Below, one piece after another: positions 1-7,005 of a DNA stretch of 8,842 bases; the first letter of the stretch is position 1, and each line of letters starts with the position of its first letter. The notes under the pieces are model-generated. The model did no database searches. It saw only the letters and a list, made by a program, of their open reading frames with translations, and was not told where the DNA came from. Both the position numbers and the translations under genes were made by a program. This DNA comes from JBEEMU01 sp043778315 (GTDB taxonomy: Bacteria > Bacteroidota > Bacteroidia > Chitinophagales > Saprospiraceae). The DNA lies in assembly GCA_043778315.1 (NCBI GenBank), contig JAYWGJ010000083.1:1-8842 (forward strand), written 5' to 3'.

Positions 1-2604
1 GCGATACTCGAGGAGGGAGTCGACCTCAATAACGTGGTCGTGATTGGTAGCCGCAACGCGTCGCGCACCAAAATAGAGTCGCCCGTACCCGTCGATATCA
101 TACCGATTCGGTCGGTCGTGAACGAAGTCGGACAGGTCGATATCAACCAAATATTGCATTACGCTGCGCCGTCGTTTCAGTCGAACCGACAAACGATTTC
201 GGACGGGACCGACCACATCGACCCTGCGTCGCTACGCGGACTCGGACCTGACCAAGTCTTAGTTTTAATCAACGGCAAACGCCGACACACCTCCGCGCTC
301 GTCAATGTGAACGGCACGGTAGGGCGCGGCACCGTCGGCACCGACCTTGCAGCGATACCCGCGCACTCCATCGACCGCATAGAGATTTTGCGCGACGGCG
401 CATCGGCGCAGTACGGCTCTGATGCTATTGCGGGCGTGATAAACATTGTACTCAAAAAAGATACCCGTCACCTTTCGGCAGTCGCTACGGCTGGACAGAT
501 GAAGGCAGGCGACGGCACTACCTATCAAGGCAGCCTCAATTACGGCTTCAAATTAGGTAAAAAAGGCTACGCCAACCTCACCGCCGAATACCAAAACCGT
601 GGCGCGACCAACCGTATGAAAGCCTATACCGGTCCGATTTGGTTCGCAGGTTCGCCTACGGGCAAAACATCGCTTTCCGAATTTGATTATTTCAATGTGG
701 CTGACCAAGGCGGCAAAACCCGACAATTTCGCGACGACTCCACGTTGGCAAACAATGGCTTGAATCGCTCCGATTTTAATATGCGCGTCGGCAACTCGGC
801 GGTGCAGAGCTACGGTGCGGTACTCAATGCCGCTTATCCGCTCACCGAAAAAATTGAGGTGTACGCCTTCGGAGGCGTGAACCAAAAAATGGGTAATGCG
901 GCGGGTTTTTATCGCTTGCCCAACCAAGGCACTCAAAATGCCGCCGACCTGTATTTGCAACCTAATACCAACCTGCCGCTTGGTTTTTTACCCCAAATCA
1001 ATACCAATATTCTGGACGCTTCGGGTGCAGTTGGCGTTCGTGGTAAAATCAAGAACTGGGATTTTGATGTGAGCAATACTTATGGTACCAATATTCTGCG
1101 CTATAACGTAGGTAACTCGCTGAACGCTTCGCGCGAAGCCTTCCGCATCGCTAATCCGTCGCTCGGCTTGCAACCGCAAACGAGTTTTGACTGCGGTTCG
1201 CTCGCTTTCGCGCAAAATACCACTAATATCGATTTTAGCCACCATACTGATAATCTTTTTCACGGCGTGAATTTTGCCGTCGGCGGCGAGTATCGCTCCG
1301 ATATTTACAAACAAAATAACGGCGAGGAAGCTTCCTACAAAAACTACGGCTTAGTGACCTACAAGGCGCAAAACGGACAAGACAGCGTTGTAGATAAGCT
1401 CAGAAAAGCAGGCGGTGCGCAGGTATTTCCGGGTTTTCGTCCCGAAAATAATATTGCGAATACGCGCACAAACGCCTCCGTTTATGCCGATATGGAAGCC
1501 GATTTTACGGCTAATTTTATGATGGGCATTGCGTTTCGGTACGAAAATTATAGCGACTTCAAGGAGACGCAAAACTACAAATTGGTTGCCAAATACAAAT
1601 TTAGCTCCAAGTTCATGGTACGCGGCGCGCTAAGCACGGGTTTTCGCGCCCCGTCGCAGCAGCAGAAATTCTTCAACACTACTTCTACGCAATTCAATAG
1701 CTTAGGGCAGCCGTTCGAGGTTGGTACGTTTCGCAACGATAGCCCTGTCGCGCAAGCGTTAGGCATTCCTAAGTTGCGACAAGAATCGTCTAATAATTAC
1801 AGCGCGGGGTTTGCGTTCAAGCCTAACGAAGCCTTCGAGCTTACCCTCGACGGCTATCTGATTGACATTAAAGATAGAATTATCCTTACCGGTCAGTTTG
1901 CAGGAGATTTGACCGCTAAGACAAGCCAAGATAGCACTATATTTTACGAGTTATTACGGAATAACGCCCAAAAAGCGGCATTTTTTACCAACGCGGTTGA
2001 TACGCGCACCTACGGCTTAGACCTCGTCACGTCTTATCATTTGAGAGCCGCAAAACACGACTTTCGGTTTGTGCTTGCCGCTAATTACAACAGAAGTTTG
2101 GTAGTAGGTGATGTGAAAACCACCGATTTACTGAAAGGCAAAGAGAATATTTACTTCAATCGCGAAGACCGCAGCCGCTTAGAGGTCGTCAATCCTGATA
2201 TGAAAGCCACGTTTAGCGTCAATTGGAAATACGGAAAATGGTGGGCGATGCTCCGCAACGTATATTTTGGCAGAGTGAGCTACATCGACCCGAACGTGAC
2301 CGTTGACGGCACGCCGCGCCTTTTTGATAATGTGAATAATCAAACAGGGCAAATCGTAGAAAAAGCCGTTACGCTCGACCAAACCTTCGCGCCAAAAGTA
2401 GTTACTGACCTCACGGTAGGCTATCAATTGACCAAAAACCTGAATTTTTCTATTGGCGCAAACAATTTATTGGACGTGTACCCCGACAAACAAACGCACT
2501 CCGTAGATGTGTCTTACGGTCGGTTCGATTACTCGCGCCGCGTACAACAGTTCGGGTTTAACGGCGCGTTTTATTTTGCGCGGTTGCGCTTCGACCTCAA
2601 ATAG
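1..2604 (+). CDS. TonB-dependent outer-membrane receptor, 5' end missing
   Basis: This gene encodes a gated outer-membrane barrel that imports a scarce substrate using TonB/ExbBD energy; the substrate cannot be read from the sequence. The frame is open from base 1, so the GTG at 34 is not a credible start: the codons before it (VDLNNVVVIGSR) are the TonB-box-like stretch that in Bacteroidota follows a signal peptide and a carboxypeptidase-regulatory-like domain, both lying upstream of the window. Counting from base 1, the plug domain spans about codons 28-152, with VLVLINGKRRH near 86-96 and the typical IDRIEILRDGASAQYGSDAI motif at about 124-143, ending VINIVLKK. The remaining 700 or so codons are a beta barrel, with NFSIGANNLLDVYP near the end and a final stretch RLRFDLK. 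The plug most resembles the NGKRRH/ALVNVNG subgroup also seen in proteobacterial receptors. There is no SusD-like partner downstream, so a SusC role is unlikely. GC falls from about 57% at the 5' end to about 40% later. Confidence 0.93.
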   Translation, partial: AILEEGVDLNNVVVIGSRNASRTKIESPVPVDIIPIRSVVNEVGQVDINQILHYAAPSFQSNRQTISDGTDHIDPASLRGLGPDQVLVLINGKRRHTSALVNVNGTVGRGTVGTDLAAIPAHSIDRIEILRDGASAQYGSDAIAGVINIVLKKDTRHLSAVATAGQMKAGDGTTYQGSLNYGFKLGKKGYANLTAEYQNRGATNRMKAYTGPIWFAGSPTGKTSLSEFDYFNVADQGGKTRQFRDDSTLANNGLNRSDFNMRVGNSAVQSYGAVLNAAYPLTEKIEVYAFGGVNQKMGNAAGFYRLPNQGTQNAADLYLQPNTNLPLGFLPQINTNILDASGAVGVRGKIKNWDFDVSNTYGTNILRYNVGNSLNASREAFRIANPSLGLQPQTSFDCGSLAFAQNTTNIDFSHHTDNLFHGVNFAVGGEYRSDIYKQNNGEEASYKNYGLVTYKAQNGQDSVVDKLRKAGGAQVFPGFRPENNIANTRTNASVYADMEADFTANFMMGIAFRYENYSDFKETQNYKLVAKYKFSSKFMVRGALSTGFRAPSQQQKFFNTTSTQFNSLGQPFEVGTFRNDSPVAQALGIPKLRQESSNNYSAGFAFKPNEAFELTLDGYLIDIKDRIILTGQFAGDLTAKTSQDSTIFYELLRNNAQKAAFFTNAVDTRTYGLDLVTSYHLRAAKHDFRFVLAANYNRSLVVGDVKTTDLLKGKENIYFNREDRSRLEVVNPDMKATFSVNWKYGKWWAMLRNVYFGRVSYIDPNVTVDGTPRLFDNVNNQTGQIVEKAVTLDQTFAPKVVTDLTVGYQLTKNLNFSIGANNLLDVYPDKQTHSVDVSYGRFDYSRRVQQFGFNGAFYFARLRFDLK

Positions 2605-2650
2605 ATATATGGTGTAAACAAATTATATTTTTTATTTGTAATCAAAATCG

Positions 2651-2658
2651 TACTTTTG
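2651..2658 (+). promoter_or_regulatory. Candidate Bacteroidota -7 box
   Basis: TACTTTTG fits the phylum's TAnnTTTG consensus. The nearest upstream TTG (2636-2638) is only 12 nt away, too close for a normal -33 element, whose usual spacing is about 17-23. If used, transcription would begin near 2665 and leave a leader of about 135 nt before the ATG at 2801. Confidence 0.4.
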
Positions 2659-2735
2659 TGGATGTTATGTTTTATCTTAATGTTTCAATATTATTTAAAA
2701 ACATTATTTATTTTCGCAACAACATAAAAAAGCTA

Positions 2736-2752
2736 TTAACATTGTGTGTTAA
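2736..2752. promoter_or_regulatory. Perfect 6-bp inverted repeat, possible operator
   Basis: TTAACA-TTGTG-TGTTAA is a perfect dyad with a 5-nt centre, 48 bp before the ATG of the 402-residue envelope protein. The arms are AT-rich and there is no following T-run, so it does not look like a terminator. The size and spacing could suit a dimeric repressor or activator, but no regulator is identifiable and chance is possible. Confidence 0.25.
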
Positions 2753-2800
2753 GTAGATGTGGCAGCTATTAAAATCTAAATTTTTTCTAAAAAATAGAGT

Positions 2801-4009
2801 ATGAAACTCAAAATTACCTTATGTTTTTTGTTGCTTAACGCAATACAAATATTTGCACAAGACAACGCACAGTATCAAGCCGTGATACTCAATTACGACA
2901 AAGGCTGTTTTGGAGATAATAAACCGTTGCCTGTAGGCAAATATTTTGTCATCAACGGCGCGGTGCGCTCCGATATTTCTTATGTCGAAGCCGTTTTGTA
3001 CTCAGCAGGACGGTCAGACCGCAGTCGCCCGTTACATATTGGTAATTGGAAACGCAATATAGGTGCAAAATCAGCCGCTCTTTTTAACGTACCGATGAAC
3101 TATCAGCTTATCGGCGATGCGAATTATGATGTATTGATACAATACTTTCGCGAAGCAACCCCGCAAGAGCGCAATAAGCTACGCAGCGACGCTATCAAGG
3201 CATTAGATGCTTACGTCGACCAATCGCTCGAGGCTATCTTTGCGCGGCAGCAACCCGACGACCGCTCCGCGCAAATCATCAACGACATGAATAATATTGC
3301 CCGCAAGGGAATGTCGTTGTACCGGAACCGACAGGACGTGTATTTCAAAGGATTCTCGGATATTGCACGAGGCAAGCTGCGGCAACTGATGGACTCGCAC
3401 CCCGCAGGCGCGCAGCGCAAAGGCATCGATAACGCTACGTCTGCGAAGCGCAGAAATATGCTCAATTCCGAGTTCAAAACCATCGCGCACAGCGAAATAG
3501 AGAGCTTTTTGAGTACCGATTTGTTTATTAACGCCGACCGTTTGCTAATCCGTAACTACCCGACCGAAGGATTGAAAAACCCAATCGGTTTGAATATCGG
3601 CTTTGCTGCCGCAATAGTAGATGGCACGGCTACGCCTGCAAACTACGGCATTGCGCCGTATATTGGCTTGTCATATCCTATTTTACGCAAGAGTAATTCG
3701 GAGATTTTGCGCACCCTTTCCGCTTCGGCAGGTATTTACTTGACGGGTGTGAAAGATAATAACAGCACCGTACTTACGGGTCCGTTTTTGCGCGCACCCG
3801 TATATGCAGGTATCGGCATCAAACCTGTGCGCTTGTTGCGCATTAATATAGGTATGGTCGCGCTCAACCAAGAGTTGGCAGGCGAAAAACCAAGCGACCC
3901 GACCCGCACTATCACCCTTATCAGACCGATGATTGGCGCAGCGTTAGAGTTTGATTTTTCGTTAAATAACAAAAACAGCCTCAAAACAAGCGATAAAACT
4001 GATAAATAA
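2801..4009 (+). CDS. Exported envelope protein of unknown function, 402 aa
   Basis: I do not recognise this family. Residues 1-20 form a signal peptide (KLK, a hydrophobic core, then a likely cut in the FAQ|DN region), so the protein is exported. Residues about 25-118 are beta-rich, resembling an immunoglobulin-like fold (ISYVEAVLYSAG, NYDVLIQYF). Residues about 120-250 are charged and mostly helical. From about 262 to 388 there are six or so alternating short strands (GLNIGFAAAIVDG, YGIAPYIGLSYPI, LSASAGIYLTGV, VYAGIGIKP, LRINIGMVALN, MIGAALEFDFSL) that look like a small outer-membrane barrel or barrel-like sheet, followed by a polar tail. The start is preceded by TTTTCTAAAAAATA with A at -3 and no Shine-Dalgarno. 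The OmpA-type gene follows after 33 bp, so the two are probably co-transcribed and may act together in the outer membrane. The gene is certain; its function is unknown. Confidence 0.9.
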   Translation: MKLKITLCFLLLNAIQIFAQDNAQYQAVILNYDKGCFGDNKPLPVGKYFVINGAVRSDISYVEAVLYSAGRSDRSRPLHIGNWKRNIGAKSAALFNVPMNYQLIGDANYDVLIQYFREATPQERNKLRSDAIKALDAYVDQSLEAIFARQQPDDRSAQIINDMNNIARKGMSLYRNRQDVYFKGFSDIARGKLRQLMDSHPAGAQRKGIDNATSAKRRNMLNSEFKTIAHSEIESFLSTDLFINADRLLIRNYPTEGLKNPIGLNIGFAAAIVDGTATPANYGIAPYIGLSYPILRKSNSEILRTLSASAGIYLTGVKDNNSTVLTGPFLRAPVYAGIGIKPVRLLRINIGMVALNQELAGEKPSDPTRTITLIRPMIGAALEFDFSLNNKNSLKTSDKTDK

Positions 4010-4042
4010 TCCAATTATTTCTTCTTTTCTAAAAATATTATA

Positions 4043-6358
4043 ATGAAAAAATATACGTTATCTTTTTTATTGACAAGCCTTAGTTTGTGCGCTATGGCGC
4101 AACAAGAAATATACAAATGGCGGGTAGGCGTGCAGGCGGGTACGCTATTTTCGGTGTCCGATATTAGTCCTAACGCGAATTTTAACTTCAAAAATTTGGG
4201 CTACGGCATTACCGCCGAACGCTTTTTTAATAAGGCGTGGTCGGCGCGAGTATTAGCAGGCGCGGGTCGGTGCGAGGCTAACGACCGCGACTATACCCAA
4301 AGCGATAATTTTGCGCGTTCGCTCAACGCACAAACGCGCATCACTGATGTGAGTGTGATGGGGGCGTATTACTTTGATAACGAACGTAATATGACCGAAA
4401 TATCCAAAGTCGCCCCTTATTTTTCGGCGGGTTTGGGTCTCACTTCATATTCTATTTTTGGCGATTTATATCGCGATAATAATCAAAGATATTATTATTA
4501 CGATAGTAAAATATACGATAAGGCACAAGGCACTGCGGGTGCAAAAGAGATAAAGCAAGACGGCATTTTTGAAACCAACCTCACCGAACTACAAACCGAG
4601 GGTAAAAAATATAGCAACCTAACTTGGCATATTCCAGTAGCAATGGGCTTGAAATTCCGCATCAACGATAGACTAAATCTTAACGTAGAGGCGATATATA
4701 AACTCACAGGAAGTGACTTTTTGGACGATGTGAGTGGTAAATATTTAGCTACGAAAGACTATGCTAATTCGGTGCAAGCCTACGCCGCTAACCCTTCGGG
4801 CATCGTGCGAGAGAATCGCGGCACGGCTTCGGGCAACGACAATTATGGCGGTTTGATGCTGTCGGTGCAATACAATTTTGGGTATAAAGCACCCGAAATG
4901 GACGTACCGATTTTTTATACTAGTGCTGCCTCGCCGCAATCTAATGGCGATGCGACTATCGGCGGGAGCGGTGCTTCACAACCGATTTCTACTCGTAACA
5001 GAACGCCGAATTATGAAGTAAAAAAACAATTGACGGCTTATTTTAAAACCAAAGACACCGTTTCGGCGGCAGTTGCCGATATTGAGCGCATGCGCTTAGA
5101 AGTAGCGTATTTGAATAAAGAATTGGGCAAAATGGATACTACTTACGATAATCAATCGTTTTTACAATCCAAAAATACTCGTTTGGTAGAAATACGCACA
5201 CGCGCGAACGAATACCGCAAATTTGGTGCAGGCAAACCCGACGAAAACGACCGCATTCGTAGTTTAGCGAATGACCTCAATCAGGAACGCAAAGATATTA
5301 CGGTTGCGCTAACGATTTTGGGTATGTCGGGGTCGGATAAAGGGCGTTCGTTGGAAAGTATCCATAAAAAAGATGGCGATACCGACCGTTTTATTGCACA
5401 ACAAGAAACAAAACTCAACGAGATGCGTGCCGCTAACGGAACTGCGAAAATCAATAAAGAGCCAGAGGTAGCGGCAGTAGAAACGCCCAAAAAAGCGATA
5501 GAAGCAGTGGTAGAGCCGATAGAAGAACCCCCTGTACAAACGGTAATAGAAACGCCTACGGTAGTTAGGGAAGTAAAAGTAGTAGAAGCACCTGTCATAG
5601 TCAAACCGATAGAGGTAGTAAAAGCCACAGCCGAACCTAACCTTTTGGAAAAAGAGGCGACGCGCGTGAAGGCATTAGAGGAGCAAGTGGCGGCACTACA
5701 ACGCAAATTGCAAGAAAAAGAAAATACTAAGCCCGCCGAACCACAGGTCATATACAAAGAAAGCACGCAAACCTCCACCGCATTACTCCAAAAAGATAAG
5801 GAAATAGAGGAGTTGCGCAAGCGATTGGCTATCATAGAAGCACAAAAAGCGGCGGACGAAGCGGCGGCAGTCGCAGAAACGGCAGCTTCACCACTCGAAA
5901 CAGCAAAGCCGAATACGCCCGCACCAAAAGTAAACCCTAAGACCACTGCCGCAACTGACCGACAAGTAGCGCAGCTAAAAGAAGCCGTTGCGGCTAAACA
6001 AGCTGAGAAAGCCGTGGCGGTGAAACAAGCACAGACACAAACCAATAACAGTATTTGGTTTGTACCGAACGACGGCAAAGTAACAGGCGCGCAACTACAA
6101 CGCCTCAATACAGTGGTGCAGTTTATGAAGGCAAACACTACGGCAAAAGTGGAGCTAAAACCGTTTTTGGAGCCAGAGCTAAAAGATCCAGACATTGCAT
6201 ATATACGCGCCGATGCAATCAAGAATTATTTAATCGGCAAAGGTATCGAGGCTGACCGTGTCTTGGTAGCGTTAGCAGGACGAGGCTCGGTAGCGATGGG
6301 CAAAAAGCGCGTTGCGGGTCGCCGTGTAGATATTCGCTTTATCGCAACCGCGCAATAA
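4043..6358 (+). CDS. Large OmpA-type outer-membrane protein with coiled-coil spacer, 771 aa
   Basis: The protein probably links the outer membrane to the cell wall. Residues 1-19 are a signal peptide (cleavage after AMA). Residues about 24-281 form an OmpA-like beta barrel (YKWRVGVQAGTLF, then repeated aromatic strands, ending LMLSVQYNFGYKAP). Residues about 325-465 are helical. Residues about 472-535 are a Pro/Val/Glu/Lys-rich linker. Coiled-coil segments follow at about 535-561 and 580-610, and a third Ala/Lys/Gln-rich helix at 639-666. The C-terminal 100 residues resemble an OmpA peptidoglycan-binding domain: NNSIWFVPNDGKVT, the RA helix at R722 (RADAIKNYLIGKGI), and GRRVDIRF at 759-766. 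The usual TD aspartate and NxxLS segment before the RA helix are not recognisable. E. coli OmpA is 346 residues with a short linker, so the spacer here is exceptional. The start has A-rich leader bases and no Shine-Dalgarno; the gene lies 33 bp after its neighbour. Confidence 0.9.
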   Translation: MKKYTLSFLLTSLSLCAMAQQEIYKWRVGVQAGTLFSVSDISPNANFNFKNLGYGITAERFFNKAWSARVLAGAGRCEANDRDYTQSDNFARSLNAQTRITDVSVMGAYYFDNERNMTEISKVAPYFSAGLGLTSYSIFGDLYRDNNQRYYYYDSKIYDKAQGTAGAKEIKQDGIFETNLTELQTEGKKYSNLTWHIPVAMGLKFRINDRLNLNVEAIYKLTGSDFLDDVSGKYLATKDYANSVQAYAANPSGIVRENRGTASGNDNYGGLMLSVQYNFGYKAPEMDVPIFYTSAASPQSNGDATIGGSGASQPISTRNRTPNYEVKKQLTAYFKTKDTVSAAVADIERMRLEVAYLNKELGKMDTTYDNQSFLQSKNTRLVEIRTRANEYRKFGAGKPDENDRIRSLANDLNQERKDITVALTILGMSGSDKGRSLESIHKKDGDTDRFIAQQETKLNEMRAANGTAKINKEPEVAAVETPKKAIEAVVEPIEEPPVQTVIETPTVVREVKVVEAPVIVKPIEVVKATAEPNLLEKEATRVKALEEQVAALQRKLQEKENTKPAEPQVIYKESTQTSTALLQKDKEIEELRKRLAIIEAQKAADEAAAVAETAASPLETAKPNTPAPKVNPKTTAATDRQVAQLKEAVAAKQAEKAVAVKQAQTQTNNSIWFVPNDGKVTGAQLQRLNTVVQFMKANTTAKVELKPFLEPELKDPDIAYIRADAIKNYLIGKGIEADRVLVALAGRGSVAMGKKRVAGRRVDIRFIATAQ

Positions 6359-6401
6359 AACGACCGAAATTAAAGATTTTCGCATTAAAAAATCGTTAAA
6401 A

Positions 6402-6433
6402 TTGGTATCGCAACAAAATTTATATTACCTTTG
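6402..6433 (+). promoter_or_regulatory. Consensus Bacteroidota promoter for the lipoprotein gene
   Basis: TTG at 6402-6404 and TACCTTTG at 6426-6433 are separated by 21 nt, which fits the phylum's TTG-N17-23-TAnnTTTG arrangement exactly. The start of transcription is expected near 6440, giving a 5' leader of about 65 nt. The 8-mer GGTATCGC overlaps the -33 element (6404-6411) and recurs at the expected start point (6439-6446), so it might be a paired operator. Confidence 0.65.
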
Positions 6434-6506
6434 CTATCGGTATCGCGCTACAGTGTGACCAATTAATTACTAAAACCATAATTTTTTATTTATTAAAATC
6501 GTAATC

Positions 6507-6911
6507 ATGAAATTTTTGAAATCAATGGCGTTGGCGGGTGTAGTAGCACTCACATTTGTAGCTTGTAAAAAAGACGAAGCGGGTGAAGCAGCGCAAAAAC
6601 TTTGCGACTGTTCTAAACCAATGGTCATGCTCAACAGCAAAATGGAAGCTATCAAAGACAAGCCAGAAGAATTGGCTAAATTGGCAGGCGAAATGAGCAA
6701 AGCAGGTGCAGCATTCGAGGCTTGTGCCAAAGAATTAGACACTAAATATGCGGATAAAAAATCGGACAAAGTATTCGAGGAAGCAGTGAAAAAAGCAATG
6801 GAGGCGAAATGTCCAGACGTTGTTAAGGCAATGAACCAAGCTGGACCGCCGCCAAGCACCGAAATGCCAGCAGCTCCTGCGCCAGCAGAGGCAGCCCCTG
6901 CAAAAAAATAA
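6507..6911 (+). CDS. Small cysteine-bearing lipoprotein, probably surface-exposed, 134 aa
   Basis: The N-terminus is a lipoprotein signal peptide: MKFLKS, a hydrophobic core, then FVAC with the lipidated cysteine at 20. The residues after it, K-K-D-E, match the K-(D/E)2 pattern of the lipoprotein export signal that sends Bacteroidota lipoproteins to the outer face of the outer membrane. The mature part is helical and rich in Lys, Ala and Glu, with four further cysteines at 33, 35 (a CDC pair), 73 and 102 that could form two disulfides or bind metal. The last 25 or so residues are a Pro/Ala-rich low-complexity tail. The function is unknown; I recall similar small lipoproteins with a CDC motif in this phylum but cannot name a family. 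The gene is monocistronic, with its own consensus promoter and a strong terminator directly after it, which suggests high expression. Confidence 0.88.
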   Translation: MKFLKSMALAGVVALTFVACKKDEAGEAAQKLCDCSKPMVMLNSKMEAIKDKPEELAKLAGEMSKAGAAFEACAKELDTKYADKKSDKVFEEAVKKAMEAKCPDVVKAMNQAGPPPSTEMPAAPAPAEAAPAKK

Positions 6912-6926
6912 TTCGTAGGAATGTAT

Positions 6927-6965
6927 AAAAAAGAGGTTGTTCTGCACAGAGCAACCTCTTTTTTT
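6927..6965 (+). terminator. Strong intrinsic terminator, probably bidirectional
   Basis: The arms 6931-6943 (AAGAGGTTGTTCT) and 6948-6960 form a 13-bp stem with one G-T pair, closed by the 4-nt loop GCAC. The stem is followed by an unbroken T-run through 6965. An A-run at 6927-6932 precedes it and extends the pairing, so the opposite strand also carries a T-run. It begins about 15 bp after the lipoprotein stop codon and should end that transcript. Confidence 0.93.
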
Positions 6966-7005
6966 GTTGTAAACAAACAAAAAACGTATTCGAAATCATA
7001 AATCT

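Larger units (their letters stand above)
2605..2800. other. AT-rich intergenic region, receptor to envelope operon
   Basis: This 196-bp gap holds no credible gene and no stem-loop followed by a T-run that would terminate the receptor transcript. It contains a -7-like box (2651-2658), a perfect short dyad (2736-2752), the 9-mer AGCTATTAA at 2731-2739 and again at 2764-2772, and an 11-mer (2679-2689) that recurs upstream of mtnA. It is the likely control region for the downstream gene pair. Confidence 0.6.

Noticed and set aside
34..36. GTG at 34 as the true start of the receptor
   Set aside because: The frame is open to base 1, the preceding codons fit the family's pre-plug sequence, and a start here would leave no signal peptide.
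1..2604. SusC-type glycan importer
   Set aside because: No SusD-like lipoprotein follows, and the plug motifs match the general TonB receptor class rather than SusC.
5281..6222. A 313-codon open frame on the minus strand, opposite the OmpA-type gene
   Set aside because: It is a shadow of the Ala/Glu/Lys/Val-rich linker, whose codons rarely give stops on the other strand. Its translation is low-complexity Ser/Ala/Val/Thr, and the + strand frame has clear domains.
4043..6358. PorE or another type IX secretion component
   Set aside because: The OmpA-like C-terminus would fit, but there are no TPR or beta-propeller repeats; the middle is coiled coil and low-complexity linker, and no other secretion gene is nearby.
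6375..6394. Terminator after the OmpA-type gene
   Set aside because: GATTTT and AAAATC can pair with 6 bp around an 8-nt loop, but the stem is nearly all A-T and no T-run follows.
6961..7005. Promoter for the membrane-protein gene between terminator and start
   Set aside because: TTG at 6964-6966 has TATTCGAA at a suitable distance, but that box matches only the TA of TAnnTTTG.
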